64,000 bases of DNA. Origin: Kluyvera sp040932435. Lineage in GTDB: Bacteria; Pseudomonadota; Gammaproteobacteria; Enterobacterales; Enterobacteriaceae. The notes under the pieces are model-generated. The model did not search any database. It saw only the letters and a list, made by a program, of their open reading frames with translations, and was not told the DNA's origin. Position 1 is the stretch's first letter, and each line of letters opens with the position of its first letter. The stretch covers positions 310,001-374,000 of the forward strand of contig NZ_JBFQGA010000001.1 in assembly GCF_040932435.1 (NCBI RefSeq), in the 5' to 3' direction. The translations under genes were made by a program, and so were the position numbers. Shown one piece after another: positions 24,622 to 33,479 of this stretch.

Positions 24622-25785
24622 ATGTCTGTAATTAAGATGACCGATCTGGATCTGGCTGGTAAACGCGTTTTCATCCGTGCGGACCTAAACGTACCAGTTA
24701 AAGAAGGGAAAGTAACCAGCGACGCGCGTATCCGTGCATCTCTGCCGACCATTGAGCTGGCTCTGAAGCAGGGCGCAAAAGTGATGGTCACTTCTCACTT
24801 AGGTCGTCCGACCGAAGGCGAGTACAACGAAGAATTCTCTCTGTTGCCGGTTGTTAATTACCTGAAAGACAAACTGTCTGCACCGGTACGTCTGGTTAAA
24901 GACTACCTGGACGGCGTTGAAGTTGCTGCAGGCGAACTGGTTGTTCTGGAAAACGTTCGCTTTAACAAAGGCGAAAAGAAAGACGACGAAACCCTGTCTA
25001 AAAAATATGCCGCGCTGTGCGACGTATTCGTGATGGATGCATTCGGTACTGCACACCGTGCGCAGGCTTCTACCCACGGTATCGGTAAATTCTCCGACGT
25101 TGCTTGTGCAGGTCCTCTGCTGGCAAATGAGCTGGAAGCACTGGGTAAAGCCCTGAAAGAACCTGCTCGTCCAATGGTTGCTATCGTTGGTGGTTCTAAA
25201 GTTTCTACCAAACTGACCGTTCTGGATTCTCTGTCCAAAATCGCTGACCAGCTGATCGTTGGCGGTGGCATCGCGAACACCTTCGTTGCCGCTCAGGGCC
25301 ACAATGTTGGTAAATCCCTGTACGAAGCTGACCTGGTTGACGAAGCAAAACGTCTGCTGACGACCTGCGACATTCCAGTACCAACTGATGTTCGCGTGGC
25401 AACTGAGTTCTCCGAAACCGCAACCGCGACCCTGAAATCTGTTAACGACATCAAAGATGACGAGCAGATTCTGGATCTGGGCGACGTTTCTGCACAGAAA
25501 CTGGCTGAAATCCTCAAAAATGCGAAAACCATTCTGTGGAACGGTCCGGTTGGCGTATTCGAATTCCCTAACTTCCGTAAAGGTACCGAAATCGTGGCTA
25601 ACGCCATCGCCGATAGCGAAGCGTTCTCCATCGCAGGCGGCGGCGATACTCTGGCTGCTATCGACCTGTTCGGTATTTCTGACAAAATTTCCTACATCTC
25701 TACTGGTGGCGGCGCATTCCTCGAATTCGTGGAAGGCAAAGTACTGCCAGCTGTAGCAATGCTCGAAGAGCGCGCTAAGAAGTAA
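24622..25785 (+). CDS. pgk: Phosphoglycerate kinase
   Basis: 387 residues, as in E. coli. RADLNVP at the N-terminus, the HLGRPTEG substrate motif and the C-terminal nucleotide region GGGDTLAAI are present. It transfers phosphate from 1,3-bisphosphoglycerate to ADP in glycolysis. Codon bias is strong, as in highly expressed genes. It lies between epd and fbaA; the 87-bp gap to fbaA contains a small GGGCAGG/CCTGCCC hairpin that may set mRNA stability. Confidence 0.97.
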   Translation: MSVIKMTDLDLAGKRVFIRADLNVPVKEGKVTSDARIRASLPTIELALKQGAKVMVTSHLGRPTEGEYNEEFSLLPVVNYLKDKLSAPVRLVKDYLDGVEVAAGELVVLENVRFNKGEKKDDETLSKKYAALCDVFVMDAFGTAHRAQASTHGIGKFSDVACAGPLLANELEALGKALKEPARPMVAIVGGSKVSTKLTVLDSLSKIADQLIVGGGIANTFVAAQGHNVGKSLYEADLVDEAKRLLTTCDIPVPTDVRVATEFSETATATLKSVNDIKDDEQILDLGDVSAQKLAEILKNAKTILWNGPVGVFEFPNFRKGTEIVANAIADSEAFSIAGGGDTLAAIDLFGISDKISYISTGGGAFLEFVEGKVLPAVAMLEERAKK

Positions 25786-25872
25786 GTCATTTTAGGGCAG
25801 GGAAACCTGCCCGATTATTCACGCGCTCACGGGCGCGCTCCTTTCCAAGGCCGAAGATACAGGACTCGTAAC

Positions 25873-26952
25873 ATGTCTAAAATTTTTGATTTCGTAAAAC
25901 CAGGCGTAATTACTGGTGATGACGTACAGAAAGTTTTCCAGGTAGCAAAAGAAAACAACTTTGCTCTGCCAGCCGTTAACTGCGTCGGTACCGACTCCAT
26001 CAACGCCGTACTGGAAACCGCAGCAAAAGTTAAAGCACCGGTTATCGTACAGTTCTCCAACGGTGGCGCTGCGTTCATCGCAGGTAAAGGCGTGAAAACT
26101 GACGTTCCTCAGGGCGCGGCAATTCTGGGTGCTATCTCTGGCGCGCATCACGTTCACCAGATGGCTGAGCACTACGGTGTTCCAGTTATCCTGCACACCG
26201 ACCACTGCGCGAAGAAACTGCTGCCGTGGATTGACGGTCTGCTGGATGCGGGTGAAAAACACTTTGCTGCTACCGGTAAGCCACTGTTCTCTTCCCACAT
26301 GATCGACCTGTCCGAAGAGTCCCTGCACGAAAACATCGAAATCTGCTCCAAATATCTGGCGCGCATGTCCAAAATGGATATGACTCTGGAAATCGAACTG
26401 GGTTGCACCGGCGGTGAAGAAGACGGCGTGGACAACAGCCACATGGACGCTTCTGCACTGTACACTCAGCCAGAAGACGTTGATTACGCTTACACTGAGC
26501 TGAGCAAAATCAGCCCACGTTTCACTATCGCGGCTTCCTTCGGTAACGTACACGGTGTGTACAAACCAGGTAACGTGGTTCTGACTCCAACTATCCTGCG
26601 CGATTCCCAGGACTATGTTTCTAAGAAACATAACCTGCCGCACAACAGCCTGAACTTCGTCTTCCACGGCGGTTCCGGTTCTTCTGCTCAGGAAATCAAA
26701 GATTCCGTAAGCTACGGTGTTATCAAAATGAACATCGATACCGATACCCAGTGGGCAACTTGGGACGGTATTCTGGGCTACTACAAAGCTAACGAAGCTT
26801 ACCTGCAAGGTCAGCTGGGCAACCCGAAAGGCGAAGACCAGCCGAACAAGAAATACTACGATCCACGCGTATGGCTGCGCGCCGCTCAGACTTCTATGAT
26901 CGCCCGTCTGGAACAGGCTTTCACTGAACTGAACGCGAAAGACGTTCTGTAA
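25873..26952 (+). CDS. fbaA: Class II fructose-bisphosphate aldolase
   Basis: 359 residues. The HTDHCAKK segment places Asp110 and zinc ligand His111 as in E. coli FbaA; further zinc ligands lie in GNVHGVY and VFHGGSG. It cleaves fructose 1,6-bisphosphate to two triose phosphates. Codon use is highly biased. A strong terminator follows, after which the synteny with E. coli (next gene mscS) is broken by the molybdoenzyme operon. Confidence 0.97.
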   Translation: MSKIFDFVKPGVITGDDVQKVFQVAKENNFALPAVNCVGTDSINAVLETAAKVKAPVIVQFSNGGAAFIAGKGVKTDVPQGAAILGAISGAHHVHQMAEHYGVPVILHTDHCAKKLLPWIDGLLDAGEKHFAATGKPLFSSHMIDLSEESLHENIEICSKYLARMSKMDMTLEIELGCTGGEEDGVDNSHMDASALYTQPEDVDYAYTELSKISPRFTIAASFGNVHGVYKPGNVVLTPTILRDSQDYVSKKHNLPHNSLNFVFHGGSGSSAQEIKDSVSYGVIKMNIDTDTQWATWDGILGYYKANEAYLQGQLGNPKGEDQPNKKYYDPRVWLRAAQTSMIARLEQAFTELNAKDVL

Positions 26953-26972
26953 TTCAGTTTCGCTCTGCATTA

Positions 26973-27001
26973 AATGGCTTCCTGCGGGAAGCCATTTTTT
27001 T
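26973..27001 (+). terminator. Rho-independent terminator of fbaA
   Basis: AATGGCTTCC and GGGAAGCCATT form the stem, followed by a run of T. It closes the epd-pgk-fbaA transcript. Confidence 0.88.
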
Positions 27002-27287
27002 GCCTATAGGAAAATGAAATAGCAAATTGCAGGGAGAATTGAATAGGTTTGCGGATATTGAACTGGGTCACAAATATTGATAGATGTACCTCAAATAAAT
27101 CCAAAAACGAGCTAAAAATTCCTATTGCCGCGCAATGCGGTATATAATTAATTATATTGCGAATTTATATTATTCTTTTTCTAAGTATTAAAAAAGATAA
27201 GGTATAGTTAAATAATTTCGATTTTCCATTTTGAAAATGGTAACCACGTCATATTCCTTTCTCCTCATTATTTTCCTCCGAACCCGT
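27002..27287. other. AT-rich spacer before the molybdoenzyme operon
   Basis: 286 bp of AT-rich DNA without a credible gene or recognised site, leading to the FNR box. Part of a 424-bp gap that marks the left edge of the insertion relative to E. coli. Confidence 0.4.
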
Positions 27288-27301
27288 TTGATCCTAATCA
27301 A
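27288..27301. promoter_or_regulatory. Perfect FNR box with class II promoter geometry
   Basis: TTGAT-CCTA-ATCAA matches the FNR consensus TTGAT-N4-ATCAA exactly. A TATTAT -10 element lies at 27323-27328, so the expected start of transcription (about 27335) places the box centre near -41, the standard class II activating position. Anaerobic activation of the following reductase operon is therefore well supported. Confidence 0.8.
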
Positions 27302-27376
27302 CTCCCCTTATGCGGAGTTATTTATTATTTTCCGTTTGCATATTAATGTTTATGGATGTGATGTGAGAAATAAAAT

Positions 27377-29800
27377 ATGGAAATAAAAGAATTATTGAAT
27401 ACAGAAATATCCCGTCGTGATGCGGTAACGGTAAGCGCCAAATTAGGGGCGGCCGTTGCGCTCACTAATGCCATCGCCTTACCGTTCTCCACCCCTGCAC
27501 AGGCCTCAGCCCCGGAAACGGTGGCTCCAGACGAGATCGTTAGACACAGCGCCTGTCTAGTCAACTGCGGCAGTCGTTGTCCGCTGAAGGTCATCGTTAA
27601 AGATGATCGGATTGTACGTATTGAACCTGAAGATGCGAAAGATGACGCGGTATTTGGTGAACATCAGATTCGCCCTTGTTTACGCGGGCGCTCCAGCCGC
27701 TGGCGTGTATACAGTCCGGACCGCATTAAATACCCTATGAAGCGGGTAGGCAAACGCGGTGAAGGTAAATTTAAACGTATTTCTTGGGATGAAGCCACGG
27801 TGTTTGTGGCTGCTGAGATGAAACGCGTCACCGAAAAATATGGCCGGGAAGCTATTTATTATAATTATCAATCTGGCGCTTATTATCATACTCAGGGCTC
27901 ACCGGCATGGAAGCGACTGTTAAATCTCACCGGCGGTTATCTTAATTATCATAATACCTACTCTACCGCACAAATTGGTGCGGCGACGCCCTTTACTCAT
28001 GGCACCTATGTAGGCAGTCACTTTACCCAGATTGCCCATTCCGACCTGGTGGTTTTATTCGGGCTTAATTTATCTGAAACCCGAATGTCAGGCGGCGGCC
28101 AGGTGGAAGAGTTGCGCCGGGCGCTTGAGGCATCCCAAGCGCGGGTGATTATCATTGATCCGCGTTATACCGACTCCGTCATTACCGAACACGCTGAATG
28201 GCTGCCGATTCGTCCGACAACCGATGCCGCGCTGGTCGCCGGGATGGCGCATACGCTAATTACCGAAGGGTTGATCGACGAAGCACAGGTTAATCGATAC
28301 AGTGTCGGCTATGACCGCAGCACGCTGCCGGGGCAGGCCGCGCCAAACGCTAGCTACAAAGATTATGTGTTGGGCACCGGTGATGATGGCATAGAGAAAA
28401 CGCCGGAATGGGCTGCGGATATCAGCGGTATCCCCGCTATCCGCATTCGCCAGTTGGCGCGTGAAATCGCCTCCGCTCGTGCCTGTTTTATCTGCCAAGG
28501 ATGGGGGCCACAGCGTCATGCCAACGGCGAGCAGACCGTGCGTGCAATTCAAACTCTGCCGGTGCTGACCGGCCAGTTTGGCCTGCCGGGCACCAACAAC
28601 GGCAACTGGCCTTACGGTACGCCATACGGTGTGCCTCTGCTACCTATCGGCACCAACGCGGTAAAAACCTCTATCCCGTGTTATCTCTGGACAGATGCTA
28701 TCCAAAGCCCCGAGAAAATGACGGCCACCACGATGGGGGTAAAAGGAGCGGATAAGCTGAAAACCGGCATTAAGCTGTTCTTTAATCAGGCGGGGAATGC
28801 GCTGTTGAATCAGCACGGTGATATCAACCGCACGCGAAAAATACTGGCCGATGAGACGCTGTGCGAAACCATTATTGTGATTGAGAACCATATGACGCCG
28901 AGCGCGAAGTATGCGGACCTCCTGCTGCCGGAAACCAGCTATCTCGAAGCGGAGGACTTGGTGGACAGCTCTTATGCCGCAGGTTCCCATAACTACATGA
29001 TCGCAACCCAAAAAACGATAAAACCGATGTGGGAAGTTCGGAGCACCTACGACATCTGCGCCGATATCGCCGGACATCTTGGTATGCGTGAACAATATAC
29101 CGAGGGCAGAACCCAGGCGCAGTGGGCCGAGTTGCACTATAAGCAAATCCGCGAAAAGCGTACTTATCTGCCGGAGTGGACGGTCGCTAAAGAGATGGGA
29201 GTGATTGACCAACAGATAGCCACCGAGAAGCAAAGTCTGGCTTTTGCTGATTTCCGTTCTGATGCCACGGCCAACCCGCTCGACACGCCGACGGGAAAAA
29301 TTGAGATTTACTCTCAGGCGCTGGCGGACTTAGCCAAAACCTGGATCCTGCCGGAAGGCGATCGCATCCCGGCGGTGCCGGAATTTTGCGTGGTGAAGGA
29401 GTCTCATCTCAATAAAACACTGACCGCGAAGTACCCATTACAGCTCAGTGGCTTCCATACCAAAGGCCATACTCATTCGACTTACACCAACGTGCTTATG
29501 TTGCATGAAGCCGTGCCTGATGAAGTGTGGATCAACCCGCTGGATGCCAGCGCCCGGCAGTTAAGTTCTGGCGACCGGGTCCACGTGTTTAACGATCGCG
29601 GCGTGGTGGAAATGCCGTGCAAGGTTACCCCGCGTATTTTACCCGGCGTGGTGGCGATGCCGCAGGGCGCATGGACCCGCCTGGACAGCAATGGTGTCGA
29701 CGTGGGTGGCTGTATTAACACGCTGACCAGCCATCTGCCTTCGCCGCTGGCGAAAGGCAATCCTCAGCACACCAACTTGGTCGAAATTAAGCGCGCATAA
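27377..29800 (+). CDS. DMSO-reductase family molybdoenzyme, catalytic subunit
   Basis: 807 residues. A Tat signal with Arg13-Arg14 (SRRDAVT) and an Ala-rich hydrophobic stretch ends near AQASA, so export in folded form is expected. A [4Fe-4S] site is formed by Cys60, Cys64, Cys68 and Cys101. TYSTAQI around Ser196 corresponds to the Ser molybdenum ligand region of DmsA. The C-terminal molybdopterin-dinucleotide domain (GDRVHVFNDRG) is complete. It is DmsA/YnfE-like, but the terminal acceptor (DMSO, TMAO, another S- or N-oxide, or a selenium compound) is not readable. First gene of an FNR-controlled operon. Confidence 0.9.
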   Translation: MEIKELLNTEISRRDAVTVSAKLGAAVALTNAIALPFSTPAQASAPETVAPDEIVRHSACLVNCGSRCPLKVIVKDDRIVRIEPEDAKDDAVFGEHQIRPCLRGRSSRWRVYSPDRIKYPMKRVGKRGEGKFKRISWDEATVFVAAEMKRVTEKYGREAIYYNYQSGAYYHTQGSPAWKRLLNLTGGYLNYHNTYSTAQIGAATPFTHGTYVGSHFTQIAHSDLVVLFGLNLSETRMSGGGQVEELRRALEASQARVIIIDPRYTDSVITEHAEWLPIRPTTDAALVAGMAHTLITEGLIDEAQVNRYSVGYDRSTLPGQAAPNASYKDYVLGTGDDGIEKTPEWAADISGIPAIRIRQLAREIASARACFICQGWGPQRHANGEQTVRAIQTLPVLTGQFGLPGTNNGNWPYGTPYGVPLLPIGTNAVKTSIPCYLWTDAIQSPEKMTATTMGVKGADKLKTGIKLFFNQAGNALLNQHGDINRTRKILADETLCETIIVIENHMTPSAKYADLLLPETSYLEAEDLVDSSYAAGSHNYMIATQKTIKPMWEVRSTYDICADIAGHLGMREQYTEGRTQAQWAELHYKQIREKRTYLPEWTVAKEMGVIDQQIATEKQSLAFADFRSDATANPLDTPTGKIEIYSQALADLAKTWILPEGDRIPAVPEFCVVKESHLNKTLTAKYPLQLSGFHTKGHTHSTYTNVLMLHEAVPDEVWINPLDASARQLSSGDRVHVFNDRGVVEMPCKVTPRILPGVVAMPQGAWTRLDSNGVDVGGCINTLTSHLPSPLAKGNPQHTNLVEIKRA

Positions 29801-29812
29801 GGAGCTTGCACA

Positions 29813-30439
29813 ATGAAACAGTATGGTTTTTACGTTGACTCCTCGCGCTGCTCGGGCTGCAAAACCTGCCAGGTTAGCTGCAAGGATAATAAAGATTTGG
29901 ACGTGGGGCTGAAATTCCGCCGTGTGTACGAATACGGTGGCGGCAGTTGGGTGAAGGAAGGCGAAAGCTGGCATCACGATACGTTCACCTACTATTTGTC
30001 CATCGCCTGTAACCACTGCGATGATCCTACCTGCGTGTCGGGTTGCCCGACTGGGGCGATGCACAAGCGCGAAGAGGACGGTTTGGTACTGGTGAATGAC
30101 GAGATCTGTGTGGGCTGTCGGTATTGCGAAATGCGCTGTCCGTACGGTGCGCCGCAGTTCGACGCGCAGGCGAAGGTGATGCGCAAATGCGATGGTTGCC
30201 TCGATAGGCTGGAAAAAAATCTGCGCCCTATCTGCGTGGACTCATGCCCACAGCGAGCGCTAGATTTTGGCCCGATTGACGAATTGCGCGCGAAATACGG
30301 CAGCGAGAATCAGATTGCGCCACTGCCTTCCTCATCGCTTACCCATCCTAATCTCATTATTAAGCCCCACCCAAAAGCGCGACCTACGGGTGATACGGAA
30401 GGCGCCATTATGAATATTCAGGAGGTGCGCCATGCATGA
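29813..30439 (+). CDS. DmsB-like iron-sulfur electron-transfer subunit
   Basis: 208 residues with four ferredoxin-type Cys clusters in the DmsB order: CSGCKTCQVSC near the start, CNHCDDPTCVSGCP, CVGCRYCEMRCP and CDGCLDR ... CVDSCP. It relays electrons from the membrane anchor to the catalytic subunit on the periplasmic side, travelling with it through Tat since it has no signal of its own. The start lies 12 bp after the catalytic gene behind AAGGAG, and the end overlaps the anchor gene by 8 bp. Confidence 0.93.
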   Translation: MKQYGFYVDSSRCSGCKTCQVSCKDNKDLDVGLKFRRVYEYGGGSWVKEGESWHHDTFTYYLSIACNHCDDPTCVSGCPTGAMHKREEDGLVLVNDEICVGCRYCEMRCPYGAPQFDAQAKVMRKCDGCLDRLEKNLRPICVDSCPQRALDFGPIDELRAKYGSENQIAPLPSSSLTHPNLIIKPHPKARPTGDTEGAIMNIQEVRHA

Positions 30440-31205
30440 GTTGCCACTGGTTTTCTTTACGGTGTTTACCCAAAGTGCAGTGGGGGCGTTTATCCTGCTG
30501 CTGATTGGCGGCGCATTGGGGCTGGTTGATGCGCGTCGCCAGGCCATTGGGTTATTTGCGGTGATGTGCCTGTTTGGGCTGGGCGTGATAATTGGCATCT
30601 TCCACGTTGGCCAACCGCTGCGGGCCCTGAACATGTTGTTCCGCGTTGGGCACTCGCCGATGAGCAATGAAATTGTACTGTCGGCGGTGTTCTCTGCGCT
30701 GGGCGGTCTAGGAGCGCTCGGGTTGTTGCTTAATCGCATGGTGGGGCTTAGCAAAGTTCTGGCCTGGCTGGCGGCGGCGGTGGGCGTGGCCTTTATATTC
30801 GCGATTCCACAGATTTATCAACTGCCTACCGTTGCTACCTGGCGCTCGTCTTACACCACGGCAATGATGGTACTGACGCCGCTTATCGGCGGCGGCGCGC
30901 TGGCGGCACTGTTCGGTGCTCGTCGCTTAGGGCTGCCGATGAGCGTATTGGCGATCCTGGTCAGTTTCTGCCTACGTCCCGGCTATATGTCTACGTTGAT
31001 GAACGCCGAAGGCGCATTAACCACGGCGCAGGATAGCTGGTTTACCGCACAGGCGGTGCTGCTGGCCGTGGGCGCTGCGGGGGCGGCAACGTTTACGCGC
31101 ATCAAATCGAATCATGCCGTGCTAGCGGTCGTCGCGTTGGTGGTGATTGCGGCTGAGCTGTTGGGCCGAATTGCGTTCTACAACCTGTGGACGTTACCGA
31201 TGTAA
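30432..31205 (+). CDS. DmsC-like membrane anchor subunit
   Basis: 257 residues with about eight transmembrane helices, matching the DmsC family that oxidises menaquinol and anchors the reductase. HELPLVFFTVFTQSAVGAF at the N-terminus is a typical DmsC opening. The 8-bp overlap with the Fe-S gene points to coupled translation. The end is followed by a GC-rich hairpin before the chaperone gene. Confidence 0.9.
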   Translation: MHELPLVFFTVFTQSAVGAFILLLIGGALGLVDARRQAIGLFAVMCLFGLGVIIGIFHVGQPLRALNMLFRVGHSPMSNEIVLSAVFSALGGLGALGLLLNRMVGLSKVLAWLAAAVGVAFIFAIPQIYQLPTVATWRSSYTTAMMVLTPLIGGGALAALFGARRLGLPMSVLAILVSFCLRPGYMSTLMNAEGALTTAQDSWFTAQAVLLAVGAAGAATFTRIKSNHAVLAVVALVVIAAELLGRIAFYNLWTLPM

Positions 31206-31210
31206 CCTGT

Positions 31211-31228
31211 GAGCGGCCTCGGCCGCTC
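31211..31228 (+). other. Perfect GC hairpin between anchor and chaperone genes
   Basis: GAGCGGCC and GGCCGCTC form an 8-bp stem with a 2-nt gap, followed only by TGTTTT. It could be a weak terminator or attenuator that lowers expression of the chaperone and ferredoxin genes, or an mRNA 3' stabiliser. Confidence 0.5.
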
Positions 31229-31249
31229 TGTTTTCAGAAGGTGTCAGAG

Positions 31250-31846
31250 ATGTTTTCCTATGCTGTACTGCCGCGTATTCTCGGCTCATTGTTTTACTAC
31301 TCCCCCGAAAAACCGGAGGTCAAGGCGCTGATGTCCTGCTTGCCGACGCTGGCCGATCTTTTTCCGTGGTGCGATCGCGAACAACTTGAAGTGCTCTGCG
31401 CTTCGTGGCCGTTGCCCGATGATGCGTCGCTCGCTTGGCAATTCTCGATGCTGTTTGAAGGGCAGGGCGAAATGCCTATCCCACCATGGGGCTCAGTGTG
31501 GTTGGAAAAAGACAATTTGCTGATGGGAGAAACCACCGCCGACTACCGGATCTTTTTGCAGTCTCAGGGAATGGTGTTCGATGCACGGCATAATGAGCCA
31601 GAGGATCAATTTGGCCTGATGTTGCTGGCCTACAGCGCCATGCTGGAGGCAAATAATAACGCTGGGGCCGATCGGCTGCTGGAGGTGTATTTGCTGCCAT
31701 GGGGATGTCGCTACCTTGAGCGGCTTCAGGGTAATGGGCTAAGCCCGTTTTATGCCCAGCTTGCAGTCGTCACATCCCGCTATTTGCAGGATGTTGTACA
31801 GCAGCGAGGGTTGGACGTTGTGCCTAAACGCCTGTTTCTCCCATGA
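31250..31846 (+). CDS. TorD/DmsD-family Tat proofreading chaperone
   Basis: 198 residues from the ATG at 31250, preceded by AAGG; an in-frame start at 31187 would run back into the anchor gene and is rejected. It is all-helical, and the family motif E-P-x-D-H appears as EPEDQ (HNEPEDQFGL), with Gln in place of His. Such chaperones bind the Tat signal of the cognate molybdoenzyme until the cofactor is inserted. It overlaps the next gene by 4 bp. Confidence 0.82.
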   Translation: MFSYAVLPRILGSLFYYSPEKPEVKALMSCLPTLADLFPWCDREQLEVLCASWPLPDDASLAWQFSMLFEGQGEMPIPPWGSVWLEKDNLLMGETTADYRIFLQSQGMVFDARHNEPEDQFGLMLLAYSAMLEANNNAGADRLLEVYLLPWGCRYLERLQGNGLSPFYAQLAVVTSRYLQDVVQQRGLDVVPKRLFLP

Positions 31847-32385
31847 GTAAATCAGAAACGTACTATCAGGAATTGATGGCCCATCGGCATATTAGCCGCA
31901 GGGGGCTGTTTCGCGCCTTCGTGACAGCGGCAGGCAATGCTGCCCCGAAGGTTCCCGCCGCATTGCCTGCGCACCCTTTGCCGCCGGGCGCGTTACCTGA
32001 TGCGCTGTTTCGCCAGCAATGCACTCGCTGCGATGCCTGCATTAATATTTGCCCGATGGGCGTGTTGAACAAGCATGAAGATGGCTTCCCGCAGCTGATT
32101 ATTGAATACGCCAGCTGCGACGGCTGCGGTTTGTGCATTAACGCTTGTGAGAACAAGGCTCTTCGCCCCCAAGCTCGCTTCGATACGGGGTTAAGGCCCG
32201 TTTTTGACCGTCGCTGTGTAAGTTCGCTGCGTGCCTGTAATCAGTGTGTGGCTCTCTGCCCGGAGGCAGCCTGCTTAATTGGCGAATCAGGTGCTCCAGA
32301 GATTGACCAAGAGCGCTGTAATGGCTGCGGTGAGTGTCTGGTACAGTGCGGCCAAGGCGCGGTGAGCCTTGAACTGGCCGGGTAG
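31843..32385 (+). CDS. NapF-like ferredoxin with four [4Fe-4S] motifs
   Basis: 180 residues. The clusters are CTRCDACINICP, CDGCGLCINAC, a variant CVSSLRACNQCVALCP and CNGCGECLVQC. The N-terminus has a HISRRGLF stretch as in NapF, a cytoplasmic protein that helps mature periplasmic nitrate reductase. By analogy it may support Fe-S or cofactor loading of the reductase encoded upstream. Last gene of the operon; a CCGCA/TGCGG hairpin with T-rich tail follows near 32418-32450. Confidence 0.85.
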   Translation: MSKSETYYQELMAHRHISRRGLFRAFVTAAGNAAPKVPAALPAHPLPPGALPDALFRQQCTRCDACINICPMGVLNKHEDGFPQLIIEYASCDGCGLCINACENKALRPQARFDTGLRPVFDRRCVSSLRACNQCVALCPEAACLIGESGAPEIDQERCNGCGECLVQCGQGAVSLELAG

Positions 32386-32568
32386 TTTTTCGCGGATAGC
32401 CGCCGTGACAATTGCCGCAGTCATTGCGGAATCCTCTTATTTTTTCTGCAATTTCTTGCCCGAGCTGGCCTTGTAAATGGCATATTTGCCCGTTTTTGAT
32501 TACCTTAAAGGTGTTTTCGTGAAGCAGATCTCAAAATCTGACGACTTGTCACTTTAAAGGAAGGTTGA

Positions 32569-33426
32569 ATGGAAGATTTAAACGTTGTCGATAGCATAAA
32601 TGGCGCGGGTACATGGCTGGTGCGCAACCAGGAGTTACTGCTGAGCTATGCCGTCAATATCGTAGCGGCTATCGCTATCATCATCGTGGGGATGATTGTG
32701 GCACGGCTTGTTTCGAATACCGTTAACCGCCTGATGCTGGCGCGTAAAATCGATGCCACCGTGGCAGACTTTCTCTCCGCGCTGGTGCGTTATGCGGTGA
32801 TTGCCTTCACGTTGATTGCAGCACTTGGCCGCGTCGGTGTGCAGACTGCATCGGTCATCGCCGTCCTGGGTGCCGCCGGTTTAGCCGTGGGTCTTGCGCT
32901 GCAAGGGTCGCTCTCCAACCTGGCGGCCGGTGTGTTGCTGGTGATGTTCCGTCCATTCCGTGCCGGTGAATATGTGGATCTCGGCGGCGTGGCCGGTACC
33001 GTGCTCAGCGTGCAGATCTTCTCCACCACCATGCGCACCGTTGATGGCAAAATCGTCGTTATTCCAAACGGTAAAATTATCGCCGGGAACATTATCAACT
33101 TCTCCCGCGAACCTGCTCGCCGCAATGAGTTTATTATCGGTGTTTCCTACGATGCGGATATTGATAAGGTGAAGCAGATCCTGACGCGTATTCTGGAGTC
33201 GGATAACCGCATCCTGAAGGATCGTGATATCACTGTACGCTTAAATGAGCTGGCACCGTCATCGGTGAATTTTGTAGTCCGTGCGTGGAGCCTGAGCGGC
33301 GACCTGCAAAACGTTTACTGGGATGTGCTGGAGCAGATCAAGCGTGAGTTCGATGCGAACGGCATCAGTTTTCCCTACCCGCAGTTAGACGTGAATATGA
33401 AATCGCCGAAAGACGCGCAAGAATAA
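32569..33426 (+). CDS. mscS: Small-conductance mechanosensitive channel MscS
   Basis: 285 residues, one fewer than E. coli MscS. Three N-terminal helices end in the Gly/Ala-rich pore helix (VLGAAGLAVGLALQGS), followed by the cytoplasmic cage with FRPFRAGEYV. The heptameric channel opens on hypo-osmotic shock. AAAGGAAGG precedes the start. In E. coli it follows fbaA directly; here five genes intervene. Confidence 0.96.
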   Translation: MEDLNVVDSINGAGTWLVRNQELLLSYAVNIVAAIAIIIVGMIVARLVSNTVNRLMLARKIDATVADFLSALVRYAVIAFTLIAALGRVGVQTASVIAVLGAAGLAVGLALQGSLSNLAAGVLLVMFRPFRAGEYVDLGGVAGTVLSVQIFSTTMRTVDGKIVVIPNGKIIAGNIINFSREPARRNEFIIGVSYDADIDKVKQILTRILESDNRILKDRDITVRLNELAPSSVNFVVRAWSLSGDLQNVYWDVLEQIKREFDANGISFPYPQLDVNMKSPKDAQE

Positions 33427-33446
33427 TCTCCTGAGTGATAAAGATA

Positions 33447-33479
33447 AAAGGCTCGCCATGAATATGGCGGGCCTTTTTA
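33447..33479. terminator. Terminator between mscS and the convergent TRAP-type gene
   Basis: AAAGGCTCGCCAT and ATGGCGGGCCTTT pair closely, with TTTTT on the plus strand and a run of A before the stem, so it can act in both directions. Confidence 0.85.
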
